From: Chrysophaeum taylorii
Lineage: Eukaryota > Sar > Pelagophyceae > Pelagomonadales > Pelagomonadaceae
Length of the DNA: 64,000 nucleotides
Assembly: GCA_029834535.1 (NCBI GenBank)
Contig: JAQMWT010000317.1
Span: forward strand, 1 to 64,000
Reading direction: 5' to 3'
This document shows, one piece after another, positions 42,141 to 52,428 of this stretch. The notes below the pieces were generated by a model that was not told the origin of the DNA, did no database searches, and saw only the letters and a list, made by a program, of their open reading frames with translations. The translations under genes were made by a program, and so were the position numbers. The first letter of the stretch is position 1. Every line of letters starts with the position of its first letter.

Positions 42141-42348
42141 CCCATCGGCGCTGAGTGGAGAAGCGGCAAAAGCGATACAAACGGCGCTCGCGCGTTCACC
42201 GACCGACGCTTTTCTAGAGCGATGTGTCAGTGCCGTTGATGACAAAAAGCACAAGTTCATCGTATTGCCACGACGGTAGGTTGCGAAATGTGGCGTAAAT
42301 CGAGGACTTGGCCGCTTTCGCGAGGCACTCCCTTTTCGGATCGATGGA
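42141..42348. other. Junction sequence right of duplication A
   Basis: Unique DNA begins immediately after the truncated LINE. No gene was assigned. Confidence 0.35.
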
Positions 42349-42399
42349 ATGAAGTCGTGTAGTCTGTGCTATGACGACACGTGCGGTGTGGGTCTCAGG

Positions 42400-42843
42400 G
42401 TTCGCCATGACATGAAGTTGTATGATGTTGCTGTGATCGGCCGGCGCGATGTGGATTCTCCAATTACAGAAACTACATGGACAGAAGAAGCCCTGCGTCC
42501 GTTTCGGGGTCCATTCAACCTCATCAACGCCGGATGCGCAAGACCTGCGAACATCCGCTTCATCTTTTTGGAGGAACACGCCCTTAGTTCGCGCAGTTGC
42601 ACTTCGATCCATCGCGGAGGGTGATGTGTTGTTCGCTCCGTATCGTCCCAAAGCTGCGACATGGCAGTGCGAGGCTCCTGGCTGTACCAGTGACGTCGCC
42701 GAAGACTCTGGAAAGTTGACCGACGAGAATGAGGAACCGGTGGGCGGGGATGGGTATTATCCCCAGAACGATGATATGATGTCGACTACCTCCCCCGGGC
42801 CAACGACGACGACCGAGAGGAAGAACGGTAGGTCTCACAACTG
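42400..42843 (+). pseudogene. SET-domain-like C-terminal segment, frameshifted
   Basis: One plus frame gives RPFRGPFNLINAGCARPANI (about 42499-42558), matching the SET core where NHxCxPN is expected. The next frame gives LVRAVALRSIAEGDVLFAPY (about 42586-42645), matching the SET end (A-x-R-x-I-x-x-G-[DE]), followed by WQCEAPGCTS and an acidic tail to a TGA near 42843. A one-base frame change at the T run near 42570 separates the parts. Histone or protein lysine methyltransferase ancestry is inferred. The minus strand has a competing 145-codon ORF (42214-42651) of equally natural composition, so the strand is uncertain. Confidence 0.35.
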
Positions 42844-43274
42844 ACCATGATACTTCAAGATGCGCTCCTCTGGCGTCGTTGCCTACGACGGTAGAATCCC
42901 TGTCGGAGCTATTCGGAACGTAAAGCGAAAACTGCGAGCATGGCATACGAACGCATGGCGTGTGCACCGTTCGCGTTCGCTTTCTTCTCCAACACCGCCA
43001 CGCCCGCCCCCTATTTCGTCTACTGTTCTTCGCGGCGGCGCCGCCGTCGAGGCTCCTCCAAACTCACTCGAGGAGGACGTCTATTACGCCGTCGCCGACA
43101 CCGGACCGCATCCATAATGTGGCGAGGCAGTAGCAACCCCGGCAAAAACGCCCATCTCGTCGGTGCTTGAGGGCAGATTCATAGATGATCCAAAGGGGTG
43201 CGGTGTTTCATGCGCAGGTGGAGTGGCGTTGGAGCACGTCCGTTGGAGCGCGTCCGATGGGGAGGGAAATCGGT

Positions 43275-43805
43275 CTAGTTTCGGGAGCCAGCGCAAGTAG
43301 ACGCGGACCCTGGCTTGTAGGGATGTGCAGGGAACAGTCTGAGGAAGGTAACCGGAGGAACATCGTAGAACGAAGCAGACTTAAGCACCACACAGTCACG
43401 TGGAAAAGGGACTGGCACTGATGATTCGTGGACGCAGTGGGATGGAAAGGCAATAGCGGCAAGGCGCTCGTGAAAGCACACTGCTTGGTGTTTGGGGGAA
43501 GAAGGGTCCGAAGCCTTCCATGCGACGATGCCACACGGATGGGTTTTGAGAAAGGCGGACACGGTCGCGTTCCGCGGTGGAGACACGTGCAGCAGCGCGA
43601 CAATCGTAATGTTTCCGCGTTCCGAGTAATCATTGTGCGGCCGATAACGCCCAGCAACAATTTGCTGTTGAAAGATGTGCACTTGCACGCACTTGCCGTC
43701 ATTGAATTGAAAAGCGCTGCGGACGGCAGCATCAAGTCCCTCCCAAAGCGGGCGGAAAAACGCCCACTGCCGGTGGTCATTAAACACGTCTTCAAATCGG
43801 CACAT
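43275..43805 (-). pseudogene. 2-oxoglutarate/Fe(II) oxygenase-like domain
   Basis: The frame reads VQVHIFQQQIVAGRYRPHND and then SERGNITIVALLHVS; HND fits the HxD iron-binding motif on a beta strand. About 60 residues later, FPSHCVHESSVPVPFPRDCV supplies a distal His and an Arg about ten residues on, the usual 2OG-binding pair. This is the signature of the P4H/2OG-Fe(II) oxygenase fold. Upstream minus-strand pieces in changing frames (44750-44514 and 45271-44747) may be its N-terminus, so the gene looks broken. A 378-codon ORF in another frame (43208-44344) overlaps it. Confidence 0.45.
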
Positions 43806-44513
43806 TCGCCTTGCGGCTTCTCGCTCCTTTTTATCTGTGTAAATGTCACTGACATTATCTCAGGGGGGGACTCACTTGTGGCGAAGTCGTGGGTATAGTT
43901 GCAGAATGAGCGCGTGTGCCCAAACACTGCGCTGAAGGCGCACGTTTGTCGCGTTTGCCGGCCTTCCACAATGCCGAAGGCAACTCGCTGCACCAAATCA
44001 CACGGCACGTGTGCTTCGGACAACATTGTCTTGACTGGCGGCCAGGCTAGAAAGTTCTCACCCTCCGCAACAAAGGCGAACCCAGTTCCACCATCACGAT
44101 GCAGTCCACCACGACGAGGTGCTGTTGCGGCTTCCAATTCAGGTTCCAGCAAATCATTCCGTCGGCAACGCTTTTTGCGATGTCGTGCTGTCGGCTTGTC
44201 CGGGCCAGTGTCATTGGAAAAGGGACTTTTTTTCTGGGAAGCAAGTGCATTGTCTTCATCATCATAAACGTTCGGGTAAGCACTTGATGAACGGCGTTTC
44301 TCTTGCCAATTCGCGAGCCAAAACGCAAAGAAAGAATCGTGCATCGCTCTGCACCTGTGGTCGCATGTTTTCGACGCGATGCTTTAGTTTAGGTATGTCA
44401 CTCGAGATTGACTCACGTCGCAAAGATGGGGCGGTAAGAATTCCACATTCGGAGTGACCGTGTGCACCTCGGTGGGATGCAAATGGACTATTTCCAATGG
44501 AAGCAGCGGGCCG

Positions 44514-45271
44514 CTAGTCCGGACGTATCTGTCGATCCAAATCGAGGTGGCCTCCATTCTGCACGAATCGAAGGGTGCCACAAAGTATGCAGCCAATCGC
44601 AAACGATGTGTCGATCACGAACTTACGGTCCCAATCAGCTACAGGATCGGCCCAGTATTGGTCGTAGCTTCCCTTCACAAATTCCGCAATCACGGCACCA
44701 CGAATCCCGCCACGCAGTTCGTGCTCGTGCACGGACGTCCACTGCGTCATCGACGCGAGTCGTTTGACATGAAACGATCGAAAGGTCGGTCGTCTGGACG
44801 AGGTTCAGCGTCTACTGATGAAGCGGGGACCGTGGCTCGAGACCAAAAGTCGGCTTTCTCATTAAGCACAGAACATGCCCACGTCGGGAACTCACTCGTC
44901 CCGTTCAACGACGTGATAACAACACCCGGCGACCTTGACACCGGAGTTGCGCCATCTGCAACGTCAGTCGTAGGTCGTTCCACATTAACGTGCCACTGGA
45001 AGGCTTCGCCGACTACAGCGCTGATGACATCGCGGAGGTCGACGTTCACGAAGTTCGCGTGCCTGAAGACCAAGTTGCATAGCGAGATGAGGTGCTCCCT
45101 CCCCAACATTTTTTTCACAAACTCGGGAGGGTAAAGCCCGATGCTGCGCCCACTCAGCGCCGCGGCCACAAGACTTTCACACGTCTTGGGGACTTGTATG
45201 AGGACGGCGCGGCCTTGGGTTTCCTGACGACGCGCCTTCCTTCCCATCCGTCGCATGATGTCGTGCACCAC
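44514..45271 (-). pseudogene. Unrecognised coding relic upstream of the oxygenase-like domain
   Basis: Two adjoining minus frames look like real protein: SLVAAALSGRSIGLYPPEFV, LISLCNLVFRHANFVNVDLR and VVGEAFQWHVN (45160-44990), and AVIAEFVKGSYDQYWADPVA, RKFVIDTSFAIGC (44695-44580). They are separated by a frame change near 44765. I do not recognise the family. Orientation and order fit one gene reading on into 43275-43805. Confidence 0.35.
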
Positions 45272-45884
45272 AGCACGGCTCTCCTCAGTCCTCGCCTTCG
45301 TGGAGAAGTCCTAGAAACGGGGAGAAGGAATCGGAGGGGGTCGTCTGGTAGTGTCGTCTGTGACCAAAGCACTGACGTCGACCCAGTGTTGAAGCAATGC
45401 GATCTTTCGCGGCCCAACGGTCTCCGTGCCGAAGGGCGGAGGGCCGCATCGAAGATGACGTAGAAGATGTGGAAGTTCGCGTGAAGTTCAACTGTAGCCA
45501 AAGCTACAAAGGTGTGCAAACGAAAATGTAGATTTCCGGTATAACGGAACGAAAAAGGCTACAAGCAGAAGTGCACTGCAAAAGGTGAGGGTAGGAATGC
45601 CGGTCCTGGTGTGTGTGAGTGCCCAAGGCTATATATACCCCTGTGCTTCCCCATCATAGTGAAACGTGAACATCTGGGGCGAGTCAAGCATGTATGTGTA
45701 TGCGAGACGATGGGGACCCAGCAGACGACGACGCCATCTGCTTAAGATGAACATCTGCGTCGGACATGAACACCCGGTCCTGGTAAGTGAAAGCGCCCAG
45801 ATGAGGGGGGTCTAGTGTTTGTGCTAGACGATGGGGCTCCAGCAGATGGCGACGGCAACTGCTTCGTAGACACTCACACACTCC

Positions 45885-45955
45885 TTGCGACGCAGCGGTG
45901 GAGCGGATTCGAACGCGCGATCCACCTCGAGCGCTTTATGGGCCCATAATCAAAA
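45885..45955 (-). other. tRNA 3'-half-like segment within the insertion
   Basis: On the minus strand, TTATGGGCCCATAAAGCG (anticodon-arm-like, CAT) is followed by GCGCGTTCGAATCCGC, the T-arm/B-box consensus. The 5' half of a tRNA is not evident and the T stem pairs poorly, so this is a relic, perhaps a SINE head. It is not called as a functional tRNA. Confidence 0.3.
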
Positions 45956-45997
45956 GGAAGGGTAGGAATGCCGGTCCTGGTGTGCTCGAGTGCCCGG

Positions 45998-46010
45998 GGC
46001 TATATATACC
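45998..46010 (+). promoter_or_regulatory. TATA box carried by the insertion, upstream of sulfotransferase copy B
   Basis: GGCTATATATACCCC lies about 70 bp before the ATG at 46079. Copy A has no such element at the equivalent place (37919-37975). A core-promoter role is inferred from sequence and distance only. Confidence 0.45.
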
Positions 46011-46078
46011 CCTGTGCACTGAACCTTTCAACACCGTCGCGGTCGCCTCTTTCTCCACAATTCGTCTGAACTGACGAG

Positions 46079-46813
46079 ATGTTGATCCTCCTCAACGTTG
46101 TTGCCACCGCCGTCTCCATCGACGAAATGCCGCGCTCCGAGATGCTCTCCATGATTATGGAACGCGCCTTTCCGCTCGCCGACGAGACCGTCGCATGGGA
46201 CTCGGTTGACTGGTTAAAATATTCGACGATTCTTGTTTCGGGACCGCAAAGATCAGGTACAACGTATTTTGCCGGCGCTCTCGCGAAGAAGCTCGGGTAC
46301 GTTCACGCCGACGAGATGGCAACCGTAAAGCTCACTCAGCCCGACGGATCCGTGCTAGTCATAAGTCCGAAAACGACTTTCGAAGTCGCGCTATCAAACA
46401 AGGCAAAGGTCGTCCTCCAACGGCCCGGCTGGTCTCACCTTTTGCACAAGGTCTCGAGCCCCCACGTCTTCGTAGCCTTCGTCGCCAGGAACTGCCTCGA
46501 CGTCTTCCGGTCGCAGAACCGGATCATGGTCGGCTCGGCGGATACGGGCTGGACGTGTCGCTTCGGCAGAACTGTCGAATGGTCGAAATTCGACAGCGAC
46601 CCCGAATTAAAAAACCACGTTGAGTCCGAGCACGACATGATCTGCACCCTCAAGCAGCAGGCTTACAGAAACTATCAGCGCGGGATCCTCGAGGCACGGG
46701 GAATCGCGACGGCCCCGGTCGCCTACGCTTCCTTCCGCTCCTTAGATTCGTACGTCAACACCACCAAACGCAATCCGCACCTCGGCCCCAAGCAAATCGC
46801 CACCTACCCTTGA
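46079..46813 (+). CDS. Sulfotransferase-like protein, copy B
   Basis: Same length (244 residues) and motifs as copy A (GPQRSGTTY at 55-63, ARNCLDVFRSQ at ~136-146). Visible replacements relative to copy A are Asp to Val in TTFEDALS, Val to Ile in RGVLEARG and Phe-Val to Leu-Asp in SFRSFVSY. The 3' flank is also duplicated. The 5' flank differs by the 435-bp insertion, which brings a TATA-like box; expression of the two copies could therefore differ. Both frames are intact, so either may be functional. Confidence 0.65.
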   Translation: MLILLNVVATAVSIDEMPRSEMLSMIMERAFPLADETVAWDSVDWLKYSTILVSGPQRSGTTYFAGALAKKLGYVHADEMATVKLTQPDGSVLVISPKTTFEVALSNKAKVVLQRPGWSHLLHKVSSPHVFVAFVARNCLDVFRSQNRIMVGSADTGWTCRFGRTVEWSKFDSDPELKNHVESEHDMICTLKQQAYRNYQRGILEARGIATAPVAYASFRSLDSYVNTTKRNPHLGPKQIATYP

Positions 46814-47199
46814 TAGTTGAGAGAGTGTTTACTACCTAAAAACAACCGACAAACTCGCCTAACGCGAGGAACGCGGTGGTCCCGCACCAAAAAGCCGCAA
46901 GGATCGGCGCAGGCTTTTTTTTTGTCCGTCGTCAACTTTACGAAAAATGGTGCACAAGTCGGTAGATTTGGAGAATCTACAACAAGGGCGTGAACAATTT
47001 TTGCAAACAATAGGCGGGTGCCTAGGTGGCTCTACTCTGCACGATACCATCGGCTCAAAATAAAACATCCGACGCATCAGGAAGGGCCGAATGAGGGTCG
47101 TGCGGGCGTTTAGACTACGCCTTTTGCGCGCCGGGGCTACTTCTATTGTCCTGGTTTCTTTGGCGATGGGGGAACAAACGCAGCTACGCGAAGTCGTCC

Positions 47200-49008
47200 G
47201 CGTCCATCGCGTCCTCCTCCCTCTCCTCCTCCTCGTCCTCGTATTCGTTATGTTCGGACAGGAAGCTGGCTGGGTGCCGTTAAAGAAGGTAGGGCAGTTC
47301 GCGAGAAGCTACCCGCCGAAACCGTCGTCGTCGTCGTTGTCGTAGGAATCCAAGCCAGCCCGATTTTTTTTCTAGCGACCGTCCGTCCGTCCGTCCGTCC
47401 TTGGAATTTTCGTGATGGTGTGCCGGGCATGCAGTAGGAACCGGGACAACCCGACAACTCCAAGAGAACGCGTGACCCAACCAAGGGCAAGTCGACGATC
47501 GTCGGGAGCAGCCACTCGTTGTCCGCGTCCACTCCCTCGGGTGGCGAGAGGCGCGGCACTCCTCCTCAACCTTGGCCTTGAGCTCGTCAACACTCGAGTG
47601 CCGCGTCGAGTTCGACATGCTGGGTCCCAGGCACTGGCAGCTGCCATCAACGCTCGCCCGGGACCACCGTCTCGGTGACCAACTTGGTGGTCTTCCTCTA
47701 TTCGCAGATTTGATTTGCTCGAACCGGCCTGGCCGATCGTCGTCGGGTCCTTACCCGAGGTGTAGGTTTGAGGTCGCCCATGCGCCGACGACATACCTCT
47801 TGATGTTCGCCTCGAGGACGTTCGCCTCGACGACGCAGCGTCGCTCGGGACCTCCTTAAGTGCCGCCTCGAGTTGCCACTTGACCGTCGAGAGCTGGGGC
47901 CTTGGCGTTGTCGTTCAAACCGGTGCTCCCGGGCCTTCTCGGCGATTGCGACGGCACGACCGCGACCGTGCTCCATCGCCGCGTCGCGGCGCACGGCAGC
48001 CTGCGCCTTGTGGTTCTGCCAACCACGACGAGCCGCCTCCATCAACGCGCGGATAGACTCGATCATTACGCGCTATCGCCTTCGTTCGACCTCGTCGGCG
48101 ACGCGTCGCTCGCGCTTGGCCGCAAAACTCGTGGCGGCGTGGTAGAATATGTGGTCTCGTTGGCACTATCCCGACGCAGCTTTCGACGCTCATGTTCAAG
48201 AAGGTAATATTTCAAGGTGCCAAACTCGCCCTTCGAGGTCCGCCGTATGCCATCACGAGGGCCCTCGGGAGCTCCGAGGTCTGGTTGATCGCCGCGAGGT
48301 CGCCGTCGCCAAAGAAGCGCATAGGTTGCCAACCCTAAAACATGCACGCCGCGGCCCAGGTCCGGAGCGCGGCGAGCACGGTTGGATCATCAGTCGGAGA
48401 GTAGAGCCGCGAGCCACGACGTCGTGGATCGTCGACTGGCCGTCGACAAACCTCTTCGCCCGCATCTCGAGGAAATCGGTGCATGTGGCGACCTCGGTGT
48501 CGGAGGTCTCGCACTCGGCCGTCTCGACGAGTTGTGGATTATCCTGACAGACTCTCTACAGAAGTGTTGCGCTCGCTCGAGAACAGTAGCGCTCTGGGTG
48601 AACTCGACGAGCGAGCAGGAGCGCTCGATTCAAGTCGCCGAACATATCGGCGATCGCCTTGGCCTCGCCTGCCGCGCTCTGGTCGGAGATCTCATACGCG
48701 CTGAGCGTCCAGTTCTCCATCACACGCCTCTAATCACGATAATTTCCGCCGTGGTGCCAATTTTGAGGGCGAGGACTCTAGACTATCGAGTCCTGGCGGC
48801 GCGAGGCCCCGAGAGTGAAGAGACTACTGGCAACAAGGTCGAGATCCGCCTCGCCACAGCGGCGACGTTGACGATACGTTAACCGATCATAATTGACGAT
48901 ACGTTAACCGATCATCAACGCCAAATTCTTGGAGGACGCGACCGCATGCCCATCGTCTATCTACCTGGAGCAAACACGCACGTCGATATTTCGTCCGTCG
49001 TTAAGGGC
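47200..49008 (-). pseudogene. Orphan coiled-coil family, copy 2, C-terminal half
   Basis: This is the duplication partner of 39100-40880. Here the gene's other half survives at 52438-53896, on the far side of the LINE, so the original ~3-kb gene read on minus from 53896 to about 47200. It shows the same C-terminal DDGFGGWLLANCPTFFNG and NEYDDEEEE motifs. Confidence 0.55.
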
Positions 49009-52000
49009 GATGGAGGACGGCGCCTAATACGCTTGCGCCCTGCGGCGGCCCCGGCCGTCCCGGAGTAAGACGGTGCCTGCTCGCCTCCCGGGCTGGCCGG
49101 TTAGCACCCGGAAAGTCTGCGTTGGGATGGGGTTCGCTCGGTTGGGTAGAACGCGACAGACGGGTCGATTATTCGTGGACCAAAACGTTCGCGGTCTGCG
49201 ACGCGACGAGAAGAAGGAAGAGTTGTTCGCATCTTTACGGCGGCGGGACATCTTCGCGGCCACGTTGCAGGAGATATGGCTCGCCGGCAACGAGTCGCTC
49301 GAGCGACACGGCTACGTCGCTGTTTGTTCCGGTTTGGCAGCCTCCGAGCAGTCTTCCCGTGGCAGCCAAGGTGTGGTCGTGGTGCTGTCCCCTGCGGCGC
49401 AACAGGCGTGGCACGCGAGCGGCATCACCGTTATCCGCGCATCTGCGCGAGTTATTGCGCCGCGACTCGATGTCCAGGACGATGACGATCGAGACCTCGG
49501 CCTCTTCGTCATTGAGCACTTACGCTCCTGTCGGAACCGCGCCTTGCGAGAAGTGGGACGCGTTCTTCGACGACATTGACCTTGCGCTTCAAGCGCGGCG
49601 GTCGGACGACATCCTCGTCCTGGGGATGGACGGGAACGCGGCTCTCGGCGTGCGCTCCAAGTACGTCGTCGACGGCCCCTGTGGGCCCTACGGGGCGCCT
49701 TACGTCAACAACGCTGGCCGCCGTCTCCACACGTTCCTCGCAACACGGCGTCTGGCGTCGGTCGGCACGTTCTTCCGCAAGCGCGCCTACGCGTCGTGGC
49801 TGCACCCGCGCTCCTGGAAGACGTACCAGCTCGATCACATGATCTCACGGCGGCGCGACGTGCACCGGTTCGCTGATGTGGGTTTGACCAGCAACCTCGT
49901 GGACTCGGACCACCGCGCTCTCAAGTGCATCCTGCGCGTCAAAGTCCGCCTCGCACGGCCTCCTGGCGCACGGCCCTCTCTGGCGCGCCTCGACTACGCT
50001 CCCCTGCGCTCAGAAAGCACGCGCTTCGGATTCCGGCGCCGGTGGTGCTCAAAAGTGCTCGACATCCCCGGCTTGGGCCGTGGGTCACATGACGACGTGA
50101 CCGACGACGCACCGACCGACGCCACGGACGGGGTACCCGACGCCGACCAGGGCTCGCCGTCCTCGCCGTACTCCCGCCATGCGCGGGCGGCGGCCTCGGC
50201 CTCTGACGCCTTACTGCCGAAGATCCGACGCCTCCGACCCGGATGGTTTGAGGACGCGGCGGAAGAGCTCCAGCCTCTGATCGACCGACGCAACTCCCTC
50301 CACGCGTTTGTGCTCTCGCTCGGTGCCCGGCGCCGTCTTCGCTCGGCGTCCACGGTCCTCGACGACCTTCGGGCGATCAAGTCGCGGCTCGCGAAGGCCG
50401 TAGCACGGGCGAAAGAGCGATGGATTACTCGTCTGTGCGACGGACTCAACGCGGGAAGCGAGTCGCTCGGCGGCACCTCGAAATACTCGAACGCGGTCGG
50501 ACGGCTCCGACGCGGTCTCGCGAGGACCACATTGGCTAGGCAGGTACAGATGACGAAGGCCGACGGTAGCAGGTGCTCGTCGCCACAGGAGAACGCCGAC
50601 GTGTTCAAGGCGCACTTCAAGCAGCTCTACAGTCGACAAGCTCACTACGACCCCACCGTGATCAACGACGTTGACCAGTTGCCGATCCGTCAGGAACTCG
50701 GGGAACCACCGACGCAGGAGGAGATAAAACGGGCCGTTGGTCAGCTGAACTGCACGGCGCCCGGCGAATCGGGCCTGCGCTGAGGTCTGGAAGGCGCTCG
50801 CCACCGACGCTCGCACGCTCCCGCTGTGGGAGCGTGTAGTGCTCGAGTTCTGGGAGTCCGAAGTCCAGCCGGCCGAGTGGGACGTAGGCCTCCTCGGGAT
50901 TCTCCCCAATAAGGGGGACCTCTCCCTGCCGGGCAACTACCGCAGGATCATGATGCTCGAGGTCGCGCAGAAGATCGTTTCGAACATCGTCCGTGCGCGA
51001 CTCAACGTCATCTGCGAGGCCCTCGATCACGAGTCCCGATGTGGATTCCGACCCGAGCGCGGTATGTCCGACGCCACCTTCTCGCTCAAGCTGGCGCTGA
51101 AGAAACGGCGTGAGCACGGTCAGGACTCGTGGGTACTGTTCATCGATTTCGTTAAGGCGTTCGACCGCGTCCCGCGAGAGCTTCTCTGGGAGGTGCTCCT
51201 GAAGCTCGGCGTCGCCGAAGCTCGTCGCAGTCATCAAGGGCCTCCACCGAATCCAGGTCCACTTCTCGGACAGCGGTGTCGTCGCCTCGGTTGACTCGAT
51301 CATCGGCGTCAAGCAGGGCGACGTCCTCGGCCCCGTCCTGTTCGTGCTGTTCATGGCGGCACTGACGACGTCGTTTCGACGACGCCATGGCCGCGCCCCG
51401 TGTGTCTACCGTACGCGGGAGGACTTTCAGATGACGAACCGGGGTTGGTCCGCTCGCGGCGACGAGTTTCCCTTCGATGAATCGGCGTACGCCGACGACG
51501 TCGCCTTTCTCTTCTGGGACCGCCACATCGCCGCCAGCGAGACACCGCGCCTCATCGAACACTGCGACGCCTGGGGCATGGAGGTGCATTGCGGCAACCG
51601 ACACACGAAGGCGGCGTCCAAAACGGAAATTCTGTTCGTCGCTCGCCCAGCACACCTGTACGGCGACCCAAAGTTGTTCGACGACACGGACCTCTCGGAC
51701 ATCGAGCTCGGGCGCGGCCGCTTCATACCGGTCGTCGACCAATTTAAGTACCTCGGCTCGGTCCTCTCGCGCGACCGCCGCGACGACTCAGACGTCGACG
51801 CGCGGATCAAGAAGGCGTCTCAGGCCTTCGGTGCCTTGCGGGACTGCATCTTCGCCTCGAAGTCCGTCTCTGCTCGCGCCAAGCGCCTCGTCTATGTCTC
51901 GCTCGTCCTGGCCATCCTCCTTCACGGTGCGGAATCGTGGTGCCTCACCGAGGTCCTGTTCCGCCGGCTGCGGTGTTTCCACGCGCATTGCGCCCGCGTC

Positions 52001-52428
52001 ATGTGTCGTGTGACCCGGAAGCACACCTGGCTCCACCACATCTCAACGGAGATCCTGCTGCGGCGCCTCGGCCTCGAGTCCATCGACGTCTACGTCACGC
52101 GCCGCCAGCTCCCCTGGGCCGGTCACGTCGCCCGCAATCCCTTCTCCCGACTCCCTCGTAAGATACTCTCGTCTTGGGTCCGCTCCAAGCGCCCACCGCG
52201 GGCTCCGCAGATGACGTACGGGAGGACGCTCGCCAAGGCACTCCGGAAATGCGACATCCCCTTCAACTCGTGGCACGACCTCGCACAAGACCGCGCGCAG
52301 TGGCGTTCCGCCATCAACGCCTTTTCATCCCTCGCCTCTACCCCAACTGTGTAATTTTGCTCTGTGATCCTGGACCGGCTCCTGCCGGCCCAGCCTGGCT
52401 CCCATGCCCGGGAGAGGTCCGAAGTTAG
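49009..52428 (+). mobile_element. APE-type non-LTR retrotransposon (LINE), ~3.4 kb, full length but frameshifted
   Basis: The element starts GCGATGGAGGACGG and ends GAAGTTA in a short GTTA tail. GTTAAGGGC occurs at both edges (49000-49008 and 52429-52437), a probable target duplication that partly overlaps the tail. It encodes an APE-like endonuclease, a reverse transcriptase and a C-terminal region like that of animal-type LINEs (WAGHVARNPFSRLPRKILSS). It is inserted in the minus-strand orphan gene. It supplies the termini of the short elements at 20188, 29995 and 53389. Confidence 0.9.
49100..52354 (+). pseudogene. LINE endonuclease-reverse transcriptase ORF, at least three frameshifts
   Basis: The endonuclease begins in one frame (NVRGLRRDEKKEELFASLRR, LQEIWLAGNE, ~49190-49500). 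It then continues in another from ~49510 (DDILVLGMDGNAALG, QLDHMISRRR, NLVDSDHRALK; catalytic-type Asn, Asp and His present). The RT starts in the same frame (EEIKRAVGQLNCTAPGESG), shifts near 50773 (AEVWKALATDA, ILPNKGDLSLPGNYRRI, LFIDFVKAFDRVPRELLW), and shifts again near 51215 (GVKQGDVLGPVLF; catalytic YADD at ~51488). It runs on to the stop at 52354. The first break is shared with copy A. No gag-like ORF1 was seen. Confidence 0.88.

Larger units (their letters stand above)
45579..46013. mobile_element. 435-bp insertion with 8-bp target duplication GTGCACTG
   Basis: Copy A of the duplication has one GTGCACTG (37911-37918). Copy B has it at 45571-45578 and 46014-46021 with 435 bp between, a filled/empty site pair. 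The insert starts and ends with direct repeats of ~66 bp (GGTAGGAATGCCGGTCCTGG ... GGCTATATATACCCCTGT), each with a TATATATA box, and has internal partial repeats. An 8-bp duplication is typical of hAT-type transposons, but the terminal repeats are direct, not inverted. The class is unresolved. Confidence 0.75.
45402..50268 (+). repeat. Segmental duplication, copy B (4.9 kb)
   Basis: This is the partner of 37742-42140. It is longer mainly because of the 443-bp gain at 45579-46021 and small insertions such as the stretch CGTTGTCCGCGTCCACTC near 47518. At its right end the LINE continues uninterrupted, so this copy preserves the ancestral arrangement there. Confidence 0.9.

Noticed and set aside
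42214-42651. 145-codon minus ORF ending near the duplication boundary
   Set aside because: Composition is plausible, but it overlaps the plus-strand SET-like signal and has no motif. It was not called as a gene; the strand remains open.
43208-44344. 378-codon minus ORF
   Set aside because: Its C-terminal half is in a different frame from the oxygenase-like motifs and becomes Pro/Leu/Ser-rich, so it was taken as partly shadow.
45885-45955. Functional tRNA gene
   Set aside because: No 5' half, no A box and a poorly paired T stem. Only a relic is supported.
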